A stretch of 64,000 nucleotides of DNA, from the NCBI GenBank assembly GCA_016302965.1, contig JAEDMP010000001.1, positions 51,257 to 115,256 on the forward strand, in the 5' to 3' direction. The notes beneath the pieces were generated by a model. That model saw only the letters and a program-made list of their open reading frames with translations, searched no databases and was not told the DNA's origin. Both the position numbers and the translations under genes were made by a program. This DNA is from Bacteroidaceae bacterium. Lineage in GTDB: Bacteria; Bacteroidota; Bacteroidia; Bacteroidales; Bacteroidaceae. Of this stretch, positions 26,583 through 34,441 are shown in pieces. Position 1 is the stretch's first letter. Every line of letters begins with the position of its first letter.

Positions 26583-27254
26583 TTATTTCTTGTTTGCATG
26601 TTTATGGAAGATGGACTTCACATTGTCTTGGGGGATATTGCTGTACAGGTCGGCATCAATGGTATATTCGGGGTCGAGAAGCCTCGGTATGCTGATGGTC
26701 ATCTGCAGCATGTGGATATAGTTGAGCTTGGGGTGATGGAACACCAGCAGCGCTTCCATTTCTTTCTCGTTGATGCGGGTCACTGTGGAGTAGAGACGCA
26801 TGTTGCGGGCCAGGGCATCGAAAAGAGCCTGCATGGGCAGGGTTACTTCCTTTTTCTTGTTGCCATACTGGTGATGGATGATGTGCAGGGGATGCCGGTT
26901 GTTGTCGAGTTTGTTGAGCATCAGGTTGACAGCCGTCTCCAGGGGGTAGCGCTGGTCGCAGAGGGGAATCCATTCGCCCTCCTTGTTCCGGGTCACATAG
27001 AAGTCGGAGCAAAGGGATTTCACTTGGAAACTCTCTCCCTTGACGAGAAAGATATTTTTCTCGTTGGTCTGTTGCAATTGTTTCGAAGTGATGACGAGCG
27101 GTTCGTGATAGTTCTCGATGATACTGGTTTGCTGCAGGGTTTCAAAGAGCAGCTTGTCGGCATCCAACTTGTCGGATGTCTGTGCTTGGCTCATGCCAAT
27201 ACAGAGGAGTGCGATGAATGTACATCCCGTGCGTATGATGGTATGGATTCTCAT
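26583..27254 (-). CDS. Secreted protein of unknown function in the caspase operon
   Basis: The 223-residue protein has a signal peptide (MRIHTIIRTGCTFIALLCIGMSQAQ) and a compact alpha/beta-looking mature part. No family was recognised. Notable segments are an N-terminal charged helix (SDKLDADKLLFETLQQTS), a Cys pair (SLCSDFY, PLCDQRY) and a lysine-rich end. It is the fourth gene of the operon, 51 bases after the DUF4384-like gene and 48 before the NTF2-like gene. Its secretion and position suggest a periplasmic component of the same system. Confidence 0.65.
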   Translation of the reverse strand: MRIHTIIRTGCTFIALLCIGMSQAQTSDKLDADKLLFETLQQTSIIENYHEPLVITSKQLQQTNEKNIFLVKGESFQVKSLCSDFYVTRNKEGEWIPLCDQRYPLETAVNLMLNKLDNNRHPLHIIHHQYGNKKKEVTLPMQALFDALARNMRLYSTVTRINEKEMEALLVFHHPKLNYIHMLQMTISIPRLLDPEYTIDADLYSNIPQDNVKSIFHKHANKK

Positions 27255-27305
27255 AACGTAAAAATTGGTTTGGTGATTAGCTCTTGTTGGGATTCTTTCG
27301 CGAGG

Positions 27306-28232
27306 TTACATTTCCTTCCTCACTTGATGGAAACAGCGGTGGAGGCCTGCTCTGATGGATTCTTTGCCACTATAGCGGATGGGACTCATGAGAATGCTGA
27401 AATCGACAGGTTCCTCTGTGGCAATCAGGATGAACGACTCGGCCGAGGGTTCTTCGCCAAAAAGCAACGGTTCCGATTTAAACGAGACGGTACTCATGGG
27501 AGGTACCATCAGATGAGAGCAGGTGACGGCCGAATCGACGGGCAACACCAGATATTTCTCCCCATGGGTATCAATGTCGAGCACGTTCATGTAGAGCAGT
27601 TCGTTGGTGCGATTGGATACCCGCACATAACAACTTGTGTTGGGTCTTACGTTTTTGCCCAAAGGCATTCCCGTCTCACAGTCGACCAGTTCGAAGGCGA
27701 CATCCAGGTCGCTGTCCATGAACGTGGAGGATTGGGTGAGAGCTTTTTCGGCATTCATGTTCTGCAGGTTCTGTTTCTGGAGCATGGCAGCCAGCTTTCC
27801 CAGTAGCAGCGAGTCGGTGGCTGTGGAGCGGTAGGCAGTTGCCGTAGCCTGCATATAGGAGTCTGGATGGGTCATCTTTTGGCTGCCTGAGGCAAAGAGC
27901 CGCTTGACCAGATAGTTCATATACTGTTTGGACAGGTCTTTTTTGCTGCTTCCCTTCATGGAAAGCAGTTGGGTAACCGTGTATTTACCTGCTGCCGTGA
28001 AGCAGTGGAGCGTGTTTTTGTTTTCGTCGAGCACGGTCAGCGCACTCTCTTTGCCGATAGTGATTTGGTCGCTGGCCGAGATGAGTTTGCGCGGTTGGAG
28101 TGCTGTAGCCTTTCCGTTCTTCATCTCGCTGACGGAGCCGATGGTGGAGTAGACCATATACTGCTGGGCGAGAGCCGTTGTACGGACCAGACCGACAAAG
28201 GCGGCAATCAGGAAGAAAGATTTAGTTTTCAT
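27306..28232 (-). CDS. Secreted two-domain protein: CHASE2-associated N-domain plus DUF4384-like C-domain
   Basis: From the ATG at 28232 the protein has 308 residues with signal MKTKSFFLIAAFVGLVRTTALAQ; a frame extension to 28262 would spoil the signal peptide. Residues 24-112 match the small protein at 17256. Residues 178-285 resemble DUF4384 (SCYVRVSNRTNELLYMNVLDI, YLVLPVD, FILIATEEPVDF), a beta-sandwich often found with caspase-fold peptidases. The start codon lies inside the end of the caspase gene, an 11-base overlap that implies translational coupling. It is the third gene of the operon and could be a regulator or substrate of the caspase. Confidence 0.78.
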   Translation of the reverse strand: MKTKSFFLIAAFVGLVRTTALAQQYMVYSTIGSVSEMKNGKATALQPRKLISASDQITIGKESALTVLDENKNTLHCFTAAGKYTVTQLLSMKGSSKKDLSKQYMNYLVKRLFASGSQKMTHPDSYMQATATAYRSTATDSLLLGKLAAMLQKQNLQNMNAEKALTQSSTFMDSDLDVAFELVDCETGMPLGKNVRPNTSCYVRVSNRTNELLYMNVLDIDTHGEKYLVLPVDSAVTCSHLMVPPMSTVSFKSEPLLFGEEPSAESFILIATEEPVDFSILMSPIRYSGKESIRAGLHRCFHQVRKEM

Positions 28233-30288
28233 ACGTAAAAATATTGAAATGTTCCATTCCATTGGGGTTCATGAATACGGGCGACTGTTTGAAGTTGGTC
28301 GTTTTCCTTACCTCTTTATAGAGATACATTTCCAACTGTTGGGTGGAGAGTCCCTCGTCGGTGGCTTGTTTGGCAGCACCGTTGAAGGCTTCTATCAGGG
28401 CTTTGGTGAAGGCACCGTTGCCCCAGGTGGGGTCTTCGTTCGATTTGGTGTCCGATGCGCTGGAGGCATAGAGCAGCATGCCGTTCTTGGTGCGGCGCAG
28501 CTGTTCGATGAAATGGGTTGCGGCGGCAGACCGTTGGCCGCTTAAGAGACCGCCGGAGTAGCAGGCGTCAACAAAGATGACGAGCTTGCTGTTGATGTCA
28601 TCGGCGGCATTCTTGAAGTCGGTGGCGCTGAAACAGTCATACAGTTGGTCGATGCGTCCGTGATAGGGCATGAAATAGAAACGGTCTTTCTCGTCTCGGT
28701 AGCCATGGCCTGCGAAGAAGAAGATACAGAGGTCGTTGGGCGACGCCTCCTGGGCCATCCATTCCATCGCCTCGAACAAGTCGCTGCGGGTGGCTTCCTC
28801 ATCGCAGAGCACCTTCACCTGTACATCAGAGAAGGGTTGGCCCTTCTTCTTGGCGGCAACATTGGCAAAGTCCTGTGCATCCTTGCAGGTGAGCTTCAGG
28901 TTGGGCAGTTTCTCATTGTCATATTTACCCACACCCACGGCCACAACAAAGAGTTTGGGCAGGTCAACCTGTGCCACGTTCTCGCGGATGAGACGGATGG
29001 ATACGGGTTCGCTGTTGCCGTTGGCATTCTGGGCATAGATCATCACCGTGCAGTCACGGTTGGGCAAATCCACCTCTACGGTGTTGGCTTGTCTTACGGC
29101 ACGGCTGTCGGGTTGTTTCACACCGTCTACCAGCACATTCACTTGGGTTGGTCCCTGATAGCCGTAAGTGAGCAGTTGGTATTTCACCTTCACATTGTCG
29201 GTATGGAAGAGCGACTGGTCTTCGGGATAGAGGATGCGCACCACGGGTGCCTTCTTGGCATCGGTCTCAGCCACTGTCGGAGCGTGACGGGTTGTGTCGG
29301 CCATGGCCAGGGTCGAATCCTTGGCGGGAGCCGCTGCCACATCCTCCCTTGGCTTGACAATGCCATCCTTGGTCAGCACGATGGCAGGGCGGGGAGCCGC
29401 CACACTGTCTTTGGCGACATGATCGTTCCGGGTCACGTCGGGGTTGACTGCTTTCGGAGTGTCAGCCTTGGGGGTGGCCGGTGTCGGCTTTTTTCTCTCT
29501 ACCAAGGGCTTGTCTCCTCCCAGGTCGATATCGAACAGCATGTCCTGTGGCGACACACCTTCTGCCAGGATGCCATCTTCTCCGACGGCCGGAGTTTCCG
29601 GCTGCTTCACGGCGGGTGCGTCCGGCTTCTGTACAGGTGCTTTAGCTTTCGGTTCAGCCGGCTGTTCCGCTTGTGGGGCAGTGGTCTTTCCTTCAGCCAT
29701 CTCTCTCCACATCTTGCTCTCCTCAGCATTCTGTTCCACCAGTATGCCATAGGCATAACAGTCGGCCAGTGTCATCTGTGCCATCTGGAATCCTCCGGCA
29801 GCCGCTTTAGTCAGATAGATCAGGGCCTTGTCGTAGTCGCGGGGCACTCCGCGTCCGTTCATATAGCAGTAGGCAAGGTTGAATTCAGCCTTGGCAAAGC
29901 GTTGTGATGCACTTCTCTTGAACCATCTGGCAGCCGTGGCATAATCCTTCTCGGCTCCCTCACCGTTATAGTAAGCATAACCGAGGTCAAATTGTGCCTC
30001 AGCATTGCCCAGACGGGCTGCTTCTGTATATTCGGCTACAGCCTTCTCGAACTGGCCCTGCTCATAGAGCGTGTTGCCCAGGGCGAGATGGCGGGCGGCT
30101 TCCACCTGTGCCGAGTCGGCTGCAAGGGTAGAGGCGTTGGCGGCTCCTGTCATGGCAAAAGCGATGGCGAGGGCGCAGATGAGTATACGGGCCGATGTGC
30201 TTGCAAATGTGCAGCCGATGGCACGGGCAGATGCTTGGGTTACTTGGGTGAACATATGCTTTCTGATGGTCATGATCATTATTGTCAT
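28222..30288 (-). CDS. Secreted caspase-fold (peptidase C14) protein with Sel1 repeats
   Basis: The 688-residue protein has a long basic N-terminus and signal peptide (ILICALAIAFAMTGAANA), at least three Sel1/TPR repeats (about 60-185: AEAQFDLGYAYYNGEG, AKAEFNLAYCYMNGRG, MAQMTLADCYAYG), a Pro/Ala/Lys-rich linker (about 195-345), an Ig-like strand region (PVVRILYPEDQSL onward) and a caspase domain from about 445. The catalytic pair is His528 (FAGHGYR) and Cys576 (VDACYSGG), 48 residues apart as in caspases. It should work outside the cytoplasm. Several ATGs (30288, 30279, 30273, 30255) could start it. It is the second gene of the operon, after CHASE2. Confidence 0.92.
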   Translation of the reverse strand: MTIMIMTIRKHMFTQVTQASARAIGCTFASTSARILICALAIAFAMTGAANASTLAADSAQVEAARHLALGNTLYEQGQFEKAVAEYTEAARLGNAEAQFDLGYAYYNGEGAEKDYATAARWFKRSASQRFAKAEFNLAYCYMNGRGVPRDYDKALIYLTKAAAGGFQMAQMTLADCYAYGILVEQNAEESKMWREMAEGKTTAPQAEQPAEPKAKAPVQKPDAPAVKQPETPAVGEDGILAEGVSPQDMLFDIDLGGDKPLVERKKPTPATPKADTPKAVNPDVTRNDHVAKDSVAAPRPAIVLTKDGIVKPREDVAAAPAKDSTLAMADTTRHAPTVAETDAKKAPVVRILYPEDQSLFHTDNVKVKYQLLTYGYQGPTQVNVLVDGVKQPDSRAVRQANTVEVDLPNRDCTVMIYAQNANGNSEPVSIRLIRENVAQVDLPKLFVVAVGVGKYDNEKLPNLKLTCKDAQDFANVAAKKKGQPFSDVQVKVLCDEEATRSDLFEAMEWMAQEASPNDLCIFFFAGHGYRDEKDRFYFMPYHGRIDQLYDCFSATDFKNAADDINSKLVIFVDACYSGGLLSGQRSAAATHFIEQLRRTKNGMLLYASSASDTKSNEDPTWGNGAFTKALIEAFNGAAKQATDEGLSTQQLEMYLYKEVRKTTNFKQSPVFMNPNGMEHFNIFTYEN

Positions 30289-30329
30289 TATTATTGGGGT
30301 CAGCTCCTTGTGTCATGTGCTTGATATCA

Positions 30330-31628
30330 TCACGTTTCTTCTTCGGGTTTCTTGTCGAGTTCGTCTTTCTTGATGGATTTCACTACAGAGAACTGGTAGA
30401 TGGAATGCTTGGGGAAACTCCAGTTAGTATATTTCTGGAGCATGGCGATACCCCATTTGTAGTGGATGCGTGATTCCTCCACCAAAGCAATGCCCAGTAG
30501 CGGGTAGAGCAGATTGATATTGTAGTTGAATTTCACAAAGCAGATGAACGATGCCCATACGAGCAAGGCCGCGATGCAGAAATAGTAGGCTTTGATGGCA
30601 TAGAGACAGACGGGTTGGGGTATGAGATACAGCTTATAACCTGCCCATGCCGAGAGATAGCAGCAGAGGAAGGCCAGCAGGAGGCTCGCCCAGGTGCTCA
30701 TTTGGGTGATTGTGTGGTGTTCCATATAGGAGAGCATCGAGTAGGCTTGAATCTTCATGCCGGGCATTTTGCCTACTGGCGTAATATGGCTGTCCTCTTC
30801 TGTTGAGATGGTTCCCAAAATGACGAGCTTGTCCGTGAGAAGGCGTCCGAATTGTTTCACCTCGTCACATGCCACAACCGGAAAATCCGTGTTGCCATAG
30901 ACAATGGTCCGTTCGTTCATGTCCTCGCGGTGGGGTTGGTTGCCTTGATACATGCAGGCTGCGAGATAGGGAAGGGAATAGACATCCTCGTCCTGCATCT
31001 TCTGGCAAAGCGAGTATTGGCGGATGCAGCCACCCGTTTGTTTCTGCATCACGTTACCGTATGCCCAATGATAGTTTCCAAACTCGCCGAAGAAGGAGTT
31101 GAGTTGGTGGGTGAATGCGCCTTTTTCAGGGTTGTAGCCGGTGAGTTTGCAGGAGAGTAGGGTGTGGTTGCTGTTGGCATCAATAGCCGAAATCAGATCG
31201 GCATTGCCTATCAAATCGTCACCCTCGCGTTCGAAGAGAAGGTCGATGACCAGCAGTCGTGGTTTGCATTGCTGTATCTCGCGAATAGTTTGTGCTATTT
31301 CACTTCGGTTGTGCAGTTTGGTCATGTCCACCAAGACGATGCTGGTGTCCATCTCGATGGAGTTGTTGCGCTGGATTTCGTAGTACACATCAGTCATCGA
31401 GAAATCATCAAGGGCACGTGTCATGGGACTGAAGATGGATAGGTTCATGGTGATGCCACCCAGTAGCAGAGCTATGAGTGAGAGCACCACCAAATGGCCA
31501 ATATAGTCCCAAGAGAAGAAGCCACAGTCTTCTACTCTGTACCATCTGATGAAAAGCAGTTTCACACCGAACCGGTTTCTGCTCTTTTTGTCTTCCTTTT
31601 GATTGTCTGCTTGTTCCGATTGTTTCAT
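30330..31628 (-). CDS. CHASE2-domain membrane sensor without output domain (copy B, first gene of the caspase operon)
   Basis: The 432-residue protein has a charged cytoplasmic N-terminus (about 1-42), one helix (46-66), a periplasmic CHASE2 domain (about 70-300; SIVLVDMTKLHNRSEIA, RLLVIDLLFE, FPVVACDE, DKLVILGTISTEEDSHITPVGK) and three C-terminal helices, followed by a basic tail (KSIKKDELDKKPEEET). No kinase, cyclase or phosphatase domain follows. It is paralogous to the protein at 17742. The secreted caspase gene begins 41 bases later, so the extracytoplasmic CHASE2 domain may signal directly to periplasmic partners. Confidence 0.9.
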   Translation of the reverse strand: MKQSEQADNQKEDKKSRNRFGVKLLFIRWYRVEDCGFFSWDYIGHLVVLSLIALLLGGITMNLSIFSPMTRALDDFSMTDVYYEIQRNNSIEMDTSIVLVDMTKLHNRSEIAQTIREIQQCKPRLLVIDLLFEREGDDLIGNADLISAIDANSNHTLLSCKLTGYNPEKGAFTHQLNSFFGEFGNYHWAYGNVMQKQTGGCIRQYSLCQKMQDEDVYSLPYLAACMYQGNQPHREDMNERTIVYGNTDFPVVACDEVKQFGRLLTDKLVILGTISTEEDSHITPVGKMPGMKIQAYSMLSYMEHHTITQMSTWASLLLAFLCCYLSAWAGYKLYLIPQPVCLYAIKAYYFCIAALLVWASFICFVKFNYNINLLYPLLGIALVEESRIHYKWGIAMLQKYTNWSFPKHSIYQFSVVKSIKKDELDKKPEEET

Positions 31629-31775
31629 AGCAGCAACATGAGTTTTCCTATTGTTAAAGAATTATATTCCTATGAGTATCCACCTAATCAGAAGTCTCCT
31701 TCATATGTCATTTCTTGGTCGGTTGGCCTGACGATTATCTGTCAGTCTTCCTCCTGACCTTGTTTTTCTTGCCTG

Positions 31776-31783
31776 CAAATTTA
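31776..31783 (-). promoter_or_regulatory. -7 element for the CHASE2-caspase operon
   Basis: TAAATTTG on the minus strand, about 148 bases before the CHASE2 start, implying a leader of about 140 bases. No matching TTTG at the usual distance. Confidence 0.45.
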
Positions 31784-31885
31784 ATGTTTTTCTTTTGATT
31801 TTTACCTATATTTTCATAAAAAGCCCACTTTTTAAACAAAAATTAACCAATAAAGGGCTATTATCATCCTCTATTTATTGATGAA

Positions 31886-31977
31886 GGTCTTAGAATGGCT
31901 GTTCTAAGGTTTTAAGAACAGCCATTCTAAGACCATTACAACAGTCATTCTAAGGTCGTTACAACAGCCATTCTAAG
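31886..31977. repeat. 23-base tandem repeat, three copies, with a 20-base-pair inverted copy
   Basis: ACAGYCATTCTAAG recurs at 31918, 31941 and 31964, every 23 bases. An inverted copy at 31886-31905 pairs perfectly with 31915-31934 over 20 bases around a 9-base loop. The unit contains the dyad TTAGAA/TTCTAA. On the minus strand the array starts 38 bases after the thiL stop. No U-run follows the hairpin. Confidence 0.92.
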
Positions 31978-32014
31978 ACTGCCATAAAAGCGAATGGGAG
32001 TGTGGGGCGGAGGC

Positions 32015-33082
32015 TCATGCCAAGGGATTCCACCCTTGGGCTTTGAGGTCAAACTCCTGGTCATCCCGGGTAACAAGTACCCTCCCGAGTGATTCACGGG
32101 TGATGTGGCCGATGAGTTTCACGTCATCTAACTGTTCGATTTTGGCATGGTCGCCGATGGGGACGGTAAAGAGCAGCTCATAGTCTTCGCCACCATTCAG
32201 GGCACATGTCGTGACATTCATGTTCATTTCTTCGGCCATTACGGCAGTCTGATAGTCGATAGGGATATTTTTCTCGTAAATACGGCAACCCACATGGCTC
32301 TGCTTGCAAATGTGAATCAGTTCGCTGGAGAGACCGTCGCTCACATCCATCATGGCCGTCGGGCGGATGCCAGCCTCACGCAGCCGTGCGATGATGTCAC
32401 CGCGGGCTTCGGCCCTCAGTTGGCGCTGCAACAGATATTCTTTGCCTGCGAAATCGGGAGAGAAATGGGCCAGCTCCTCCAGCATTCGGCGGTCGCCACG
32501 CTTCTTGGCTTCGGCCACCTGTTGATAGTAGACCGTCTTTTCGCGCTCCAACAGCTGGAGTCCCATATAGGCGGCTCCCAAATCACCCGACACGCAGACG
32601 AGGTCGGTATCGCGGGCTCCGTGACGGTAGACGATATCTTCCTTTTTAGCCTCGCCGATGCAGGTGATGCTGATGGCCAGACCGGTAAACGATGAGGTGG
32701 TGTCGCCGCCCACGATGTCTACTCCCCATTTGTTGCAGGCTGCGCGCAAACCTTCATAGAGGGTATCCATGTCCTCTACGGAGAAGCGTTTGCTCAAGGC
32801 AAGGCTGACGGTGACCTGTCGTGGGGTGCCGTTCATGGCAAAGATATCACTGATGTTGACCATGGCTGCCTTGTAGCCTAAGCTACGCAAATCCGTATAG
32901 GTCAAATCGAAATGAACACCCTCCATCAGCAAGTCGGTAGTTACCAGAATCTCACTGTCGGGATAAGTCAGTACGGCACAGTCATCGCCTACGCCATAGA
33001 GCGTGGAACTGTTTTGGGGATGAATGTCTTTGGTGAGACGATCAATGAGACCGAACTCTCCAAGTTTTGCTATTTCTGTCAT
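32015..33082 (-). CDS. thiL: Thiamine-monophosphate kinase
   Basis: The 355-residue enzyme phosphorylates thiamine monophosphate to the diphosphate cofactor. Family motifs are clear: FGLIDRLT, GVGDDCAVL, TTDLLMEGVHFDL, MVNISDIFAMNG, VGGDTTSS and a C-terminal GGEDYELLF. It is the last gene of ispE-sppA-lpxK-thiL on the minus strand, 78 bases after lpxK. Thiamine diphosphate is needed by the oxidoreductase encoded at 41837-44293. Confidence 0.96.
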   Translation of the reverse strand: MTEIAKLGEFGLIDRLTKDIHPQNSSTLYGVGDDCAVLTYPDSEILVTTDLLMEGVHFDLTYTDLRSLGYKAAMVNISDIFAMNGTPRQVTVSLALSKRFSVEDMDTLYEGLRAACNKWGVDIVGGDTTSSFTGLAISITCIGEAKKEDIVYRHGARDTDLVCVSGDLGAAYMGLQLLEREKTVYYQQVAEAKKRGDRRMLEELAHFSPDFAGKEYLLQRQLRAEARGDIIARLREAGIRPTAMMDVSDGLSSELIHICKQSHVGCRIYEKNIPIDYQTAVMAEEMNMNVTTCALNGGEDYELLFTVPIGDHAKIEQLDDVKLIGHITRESLGRVLVTRDDQEFDLKAQGWNPLA

Positions 33083-33160
33083 ATTGAAAAATCTATGCTG
33101 AATATTGATGTTGAATGGTTTGGATGATGAATGAAGTGTGCTGCGGAGGCATTCTTTTCG

Positions 33161-34345
33161 TCAGAATCGGATGGTGGGGGAGAATGCGGCAGGCGTTTTC
33201 TCCTGACGACCCTTTTGGGCGTTGTTGGATTTGGCCTTTACCAGAATGCTGTTACGTGAGTTCTTCACCATGTAGCCCAAGATGAAATCATTGAACTTCT
33301 CTGCCTGGTCGAGCATGAAATGAATGTGCACCGGCAAGGTGAAGAGATGGTGGCGTACCTCTTCGCTCAAGCCATCTTTGCCCATGAGGCGCGTAGCATC
33401 TTTCTCGGTGGTGATGATTAGTTTGGGCGAGGGCATCTTGTTGAAAATCTCGTTGATATGCGCCAAGTCGGATGGCGTAAAGTCATGGTGGTCGCCGTAT
33501 GTCAGCGGGGTGATGTGGGGGGTATAGGGGGAGAGGTCGAGCATCATCTGTTTGGGCGAGGCGATACCCGTGAGAAGCAGCACATGGTCGTTGGGGGTAA
33601 TGCTGTTCAGCGGGCGGTTCTCTCCGCAGAAGATGGGCTGCAAATCACCGTAAGTCAGTGTGGTGAAATAGAGCTGCTGGTAGGGGAAGAGGTTCATAGC
33701 CTTGGTGATGACCCGATACTCCATCGGTTTGAGGTCAGCCGGACATTTGGTCACAATCACTATGTCGGCACGGTTCTTGCCCGACAGGGGTTCTCTCAGA
33801 CGACCGGCAGGCAGCAACTGATCATAGATGATGAGCCGGTGATAATCAACCAGGAGAATGTTTACACCAGGTTTGACATAACGATGCTGGAAGGCATCAT
33901 CGAGCAACACCACATCAATATTGCTGTTGCTTGACGATGCGGACGGCAGGCTTTCTGTCAGGGTTTGGATGCCATGACACCGGTCCTTGTCGACAGCGAC
34001 GGTAATCTTCGGATACTTGGTGTGCAACTGGAAAGGCTCGTCGCCGATGTCACGCATCGTCGATTCCTTGGATGCGATGGCAAAACCTTTGCTCTTGCGT
34101 TTGTATCCTCTGCTGAGAACGGCCACCTTGTATTTGTTCTGAAGCAGTTCTATCAGGTATTCCACGTGTGGGGTCTTGCCGGTTCCGCCCACCGTGATAT
34201 TGCCAACGGAGATGATTGGAACATCGAAACTCTGGCTTTTGAGGACACCGATGTCAAACAGGATGTTACGTGTTTTGACACCGATACCATAAAGCCAACT
34301 CAAAGGCAATAGCCATTCGTTTATTTTGATGAAGTCGCCTTCCAT
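33161..34345 (-). CDS. lpxK: Tetraacyldisaccharide 4'-kinase
   Basis: The 394-residue protein has an N-terminal amphipathic membrane-contacting helix (INEWLLPLSWLYGIGVKTRN) and the P-loop VGNITVGGTGKTPHVEYL near residues 47-62. DDAFQHRYV and LLVDY are further LpxK signatures. It adds the 4'-phosphate of lipid A at the inner membrane. The C-terminal 25 residues are a basic extension (KAKSNNAQKGRQEK). Co-directional with sppA and thiL. Confidence 0.96.
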   Translation of the reverse strand: MEGDFIKINEWLLPLSWLYGIGVKTRNILFDIGVLKSQSFDVPIISVGNITVGGTGKTPHVEYLIELLQNKYKVAVLSRGYKRKSKGFAIASKESTMRDIGDEPFQLHTKYPKITVAVDKDRCHGIQTLTESLPSASSSNSNIDVVLLDDAFQHRYVKPGVNILLVDYHRLIIYDQLLPAGRLREPLSGKNRADIVIVTKCPADLKPMEYRVITKAMNLFPYQQLYFTTLTYGDLQPIFCGENRPLNSITPNDHVLLLTGIASPKQMMLDLSPYTPHITPLTYGDHHDFTPSDLAHINEIFNKMPSPKLIITTEKDATRLMGKDGLSEEVRHHLFTLPVHIHFMLDQAEKFNDFILGYMVKNSRNSILVKAKSNNAQKGRQEKTPAAFSPTIRF

Positions 34346-34441
34346 GATAATTTTGATTGTATAAATGATGGTTACATGTCAGACTGCCAACGGAAGTCCG
34401 GATCTTTCATGACTGTTTGTTCGGTTGGGGAATCCTGTCGC

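Larger units (their letters stand above)
31629..32014. other. Intergenic region CHASE2 copy B / thiL
   Basis: These 386 bases hold the probable operon leader and -7 element, an AT-rich stretch, and the 23-base repeat array with its 20-base hairpin. No gene was found. Confidence 0.7.
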
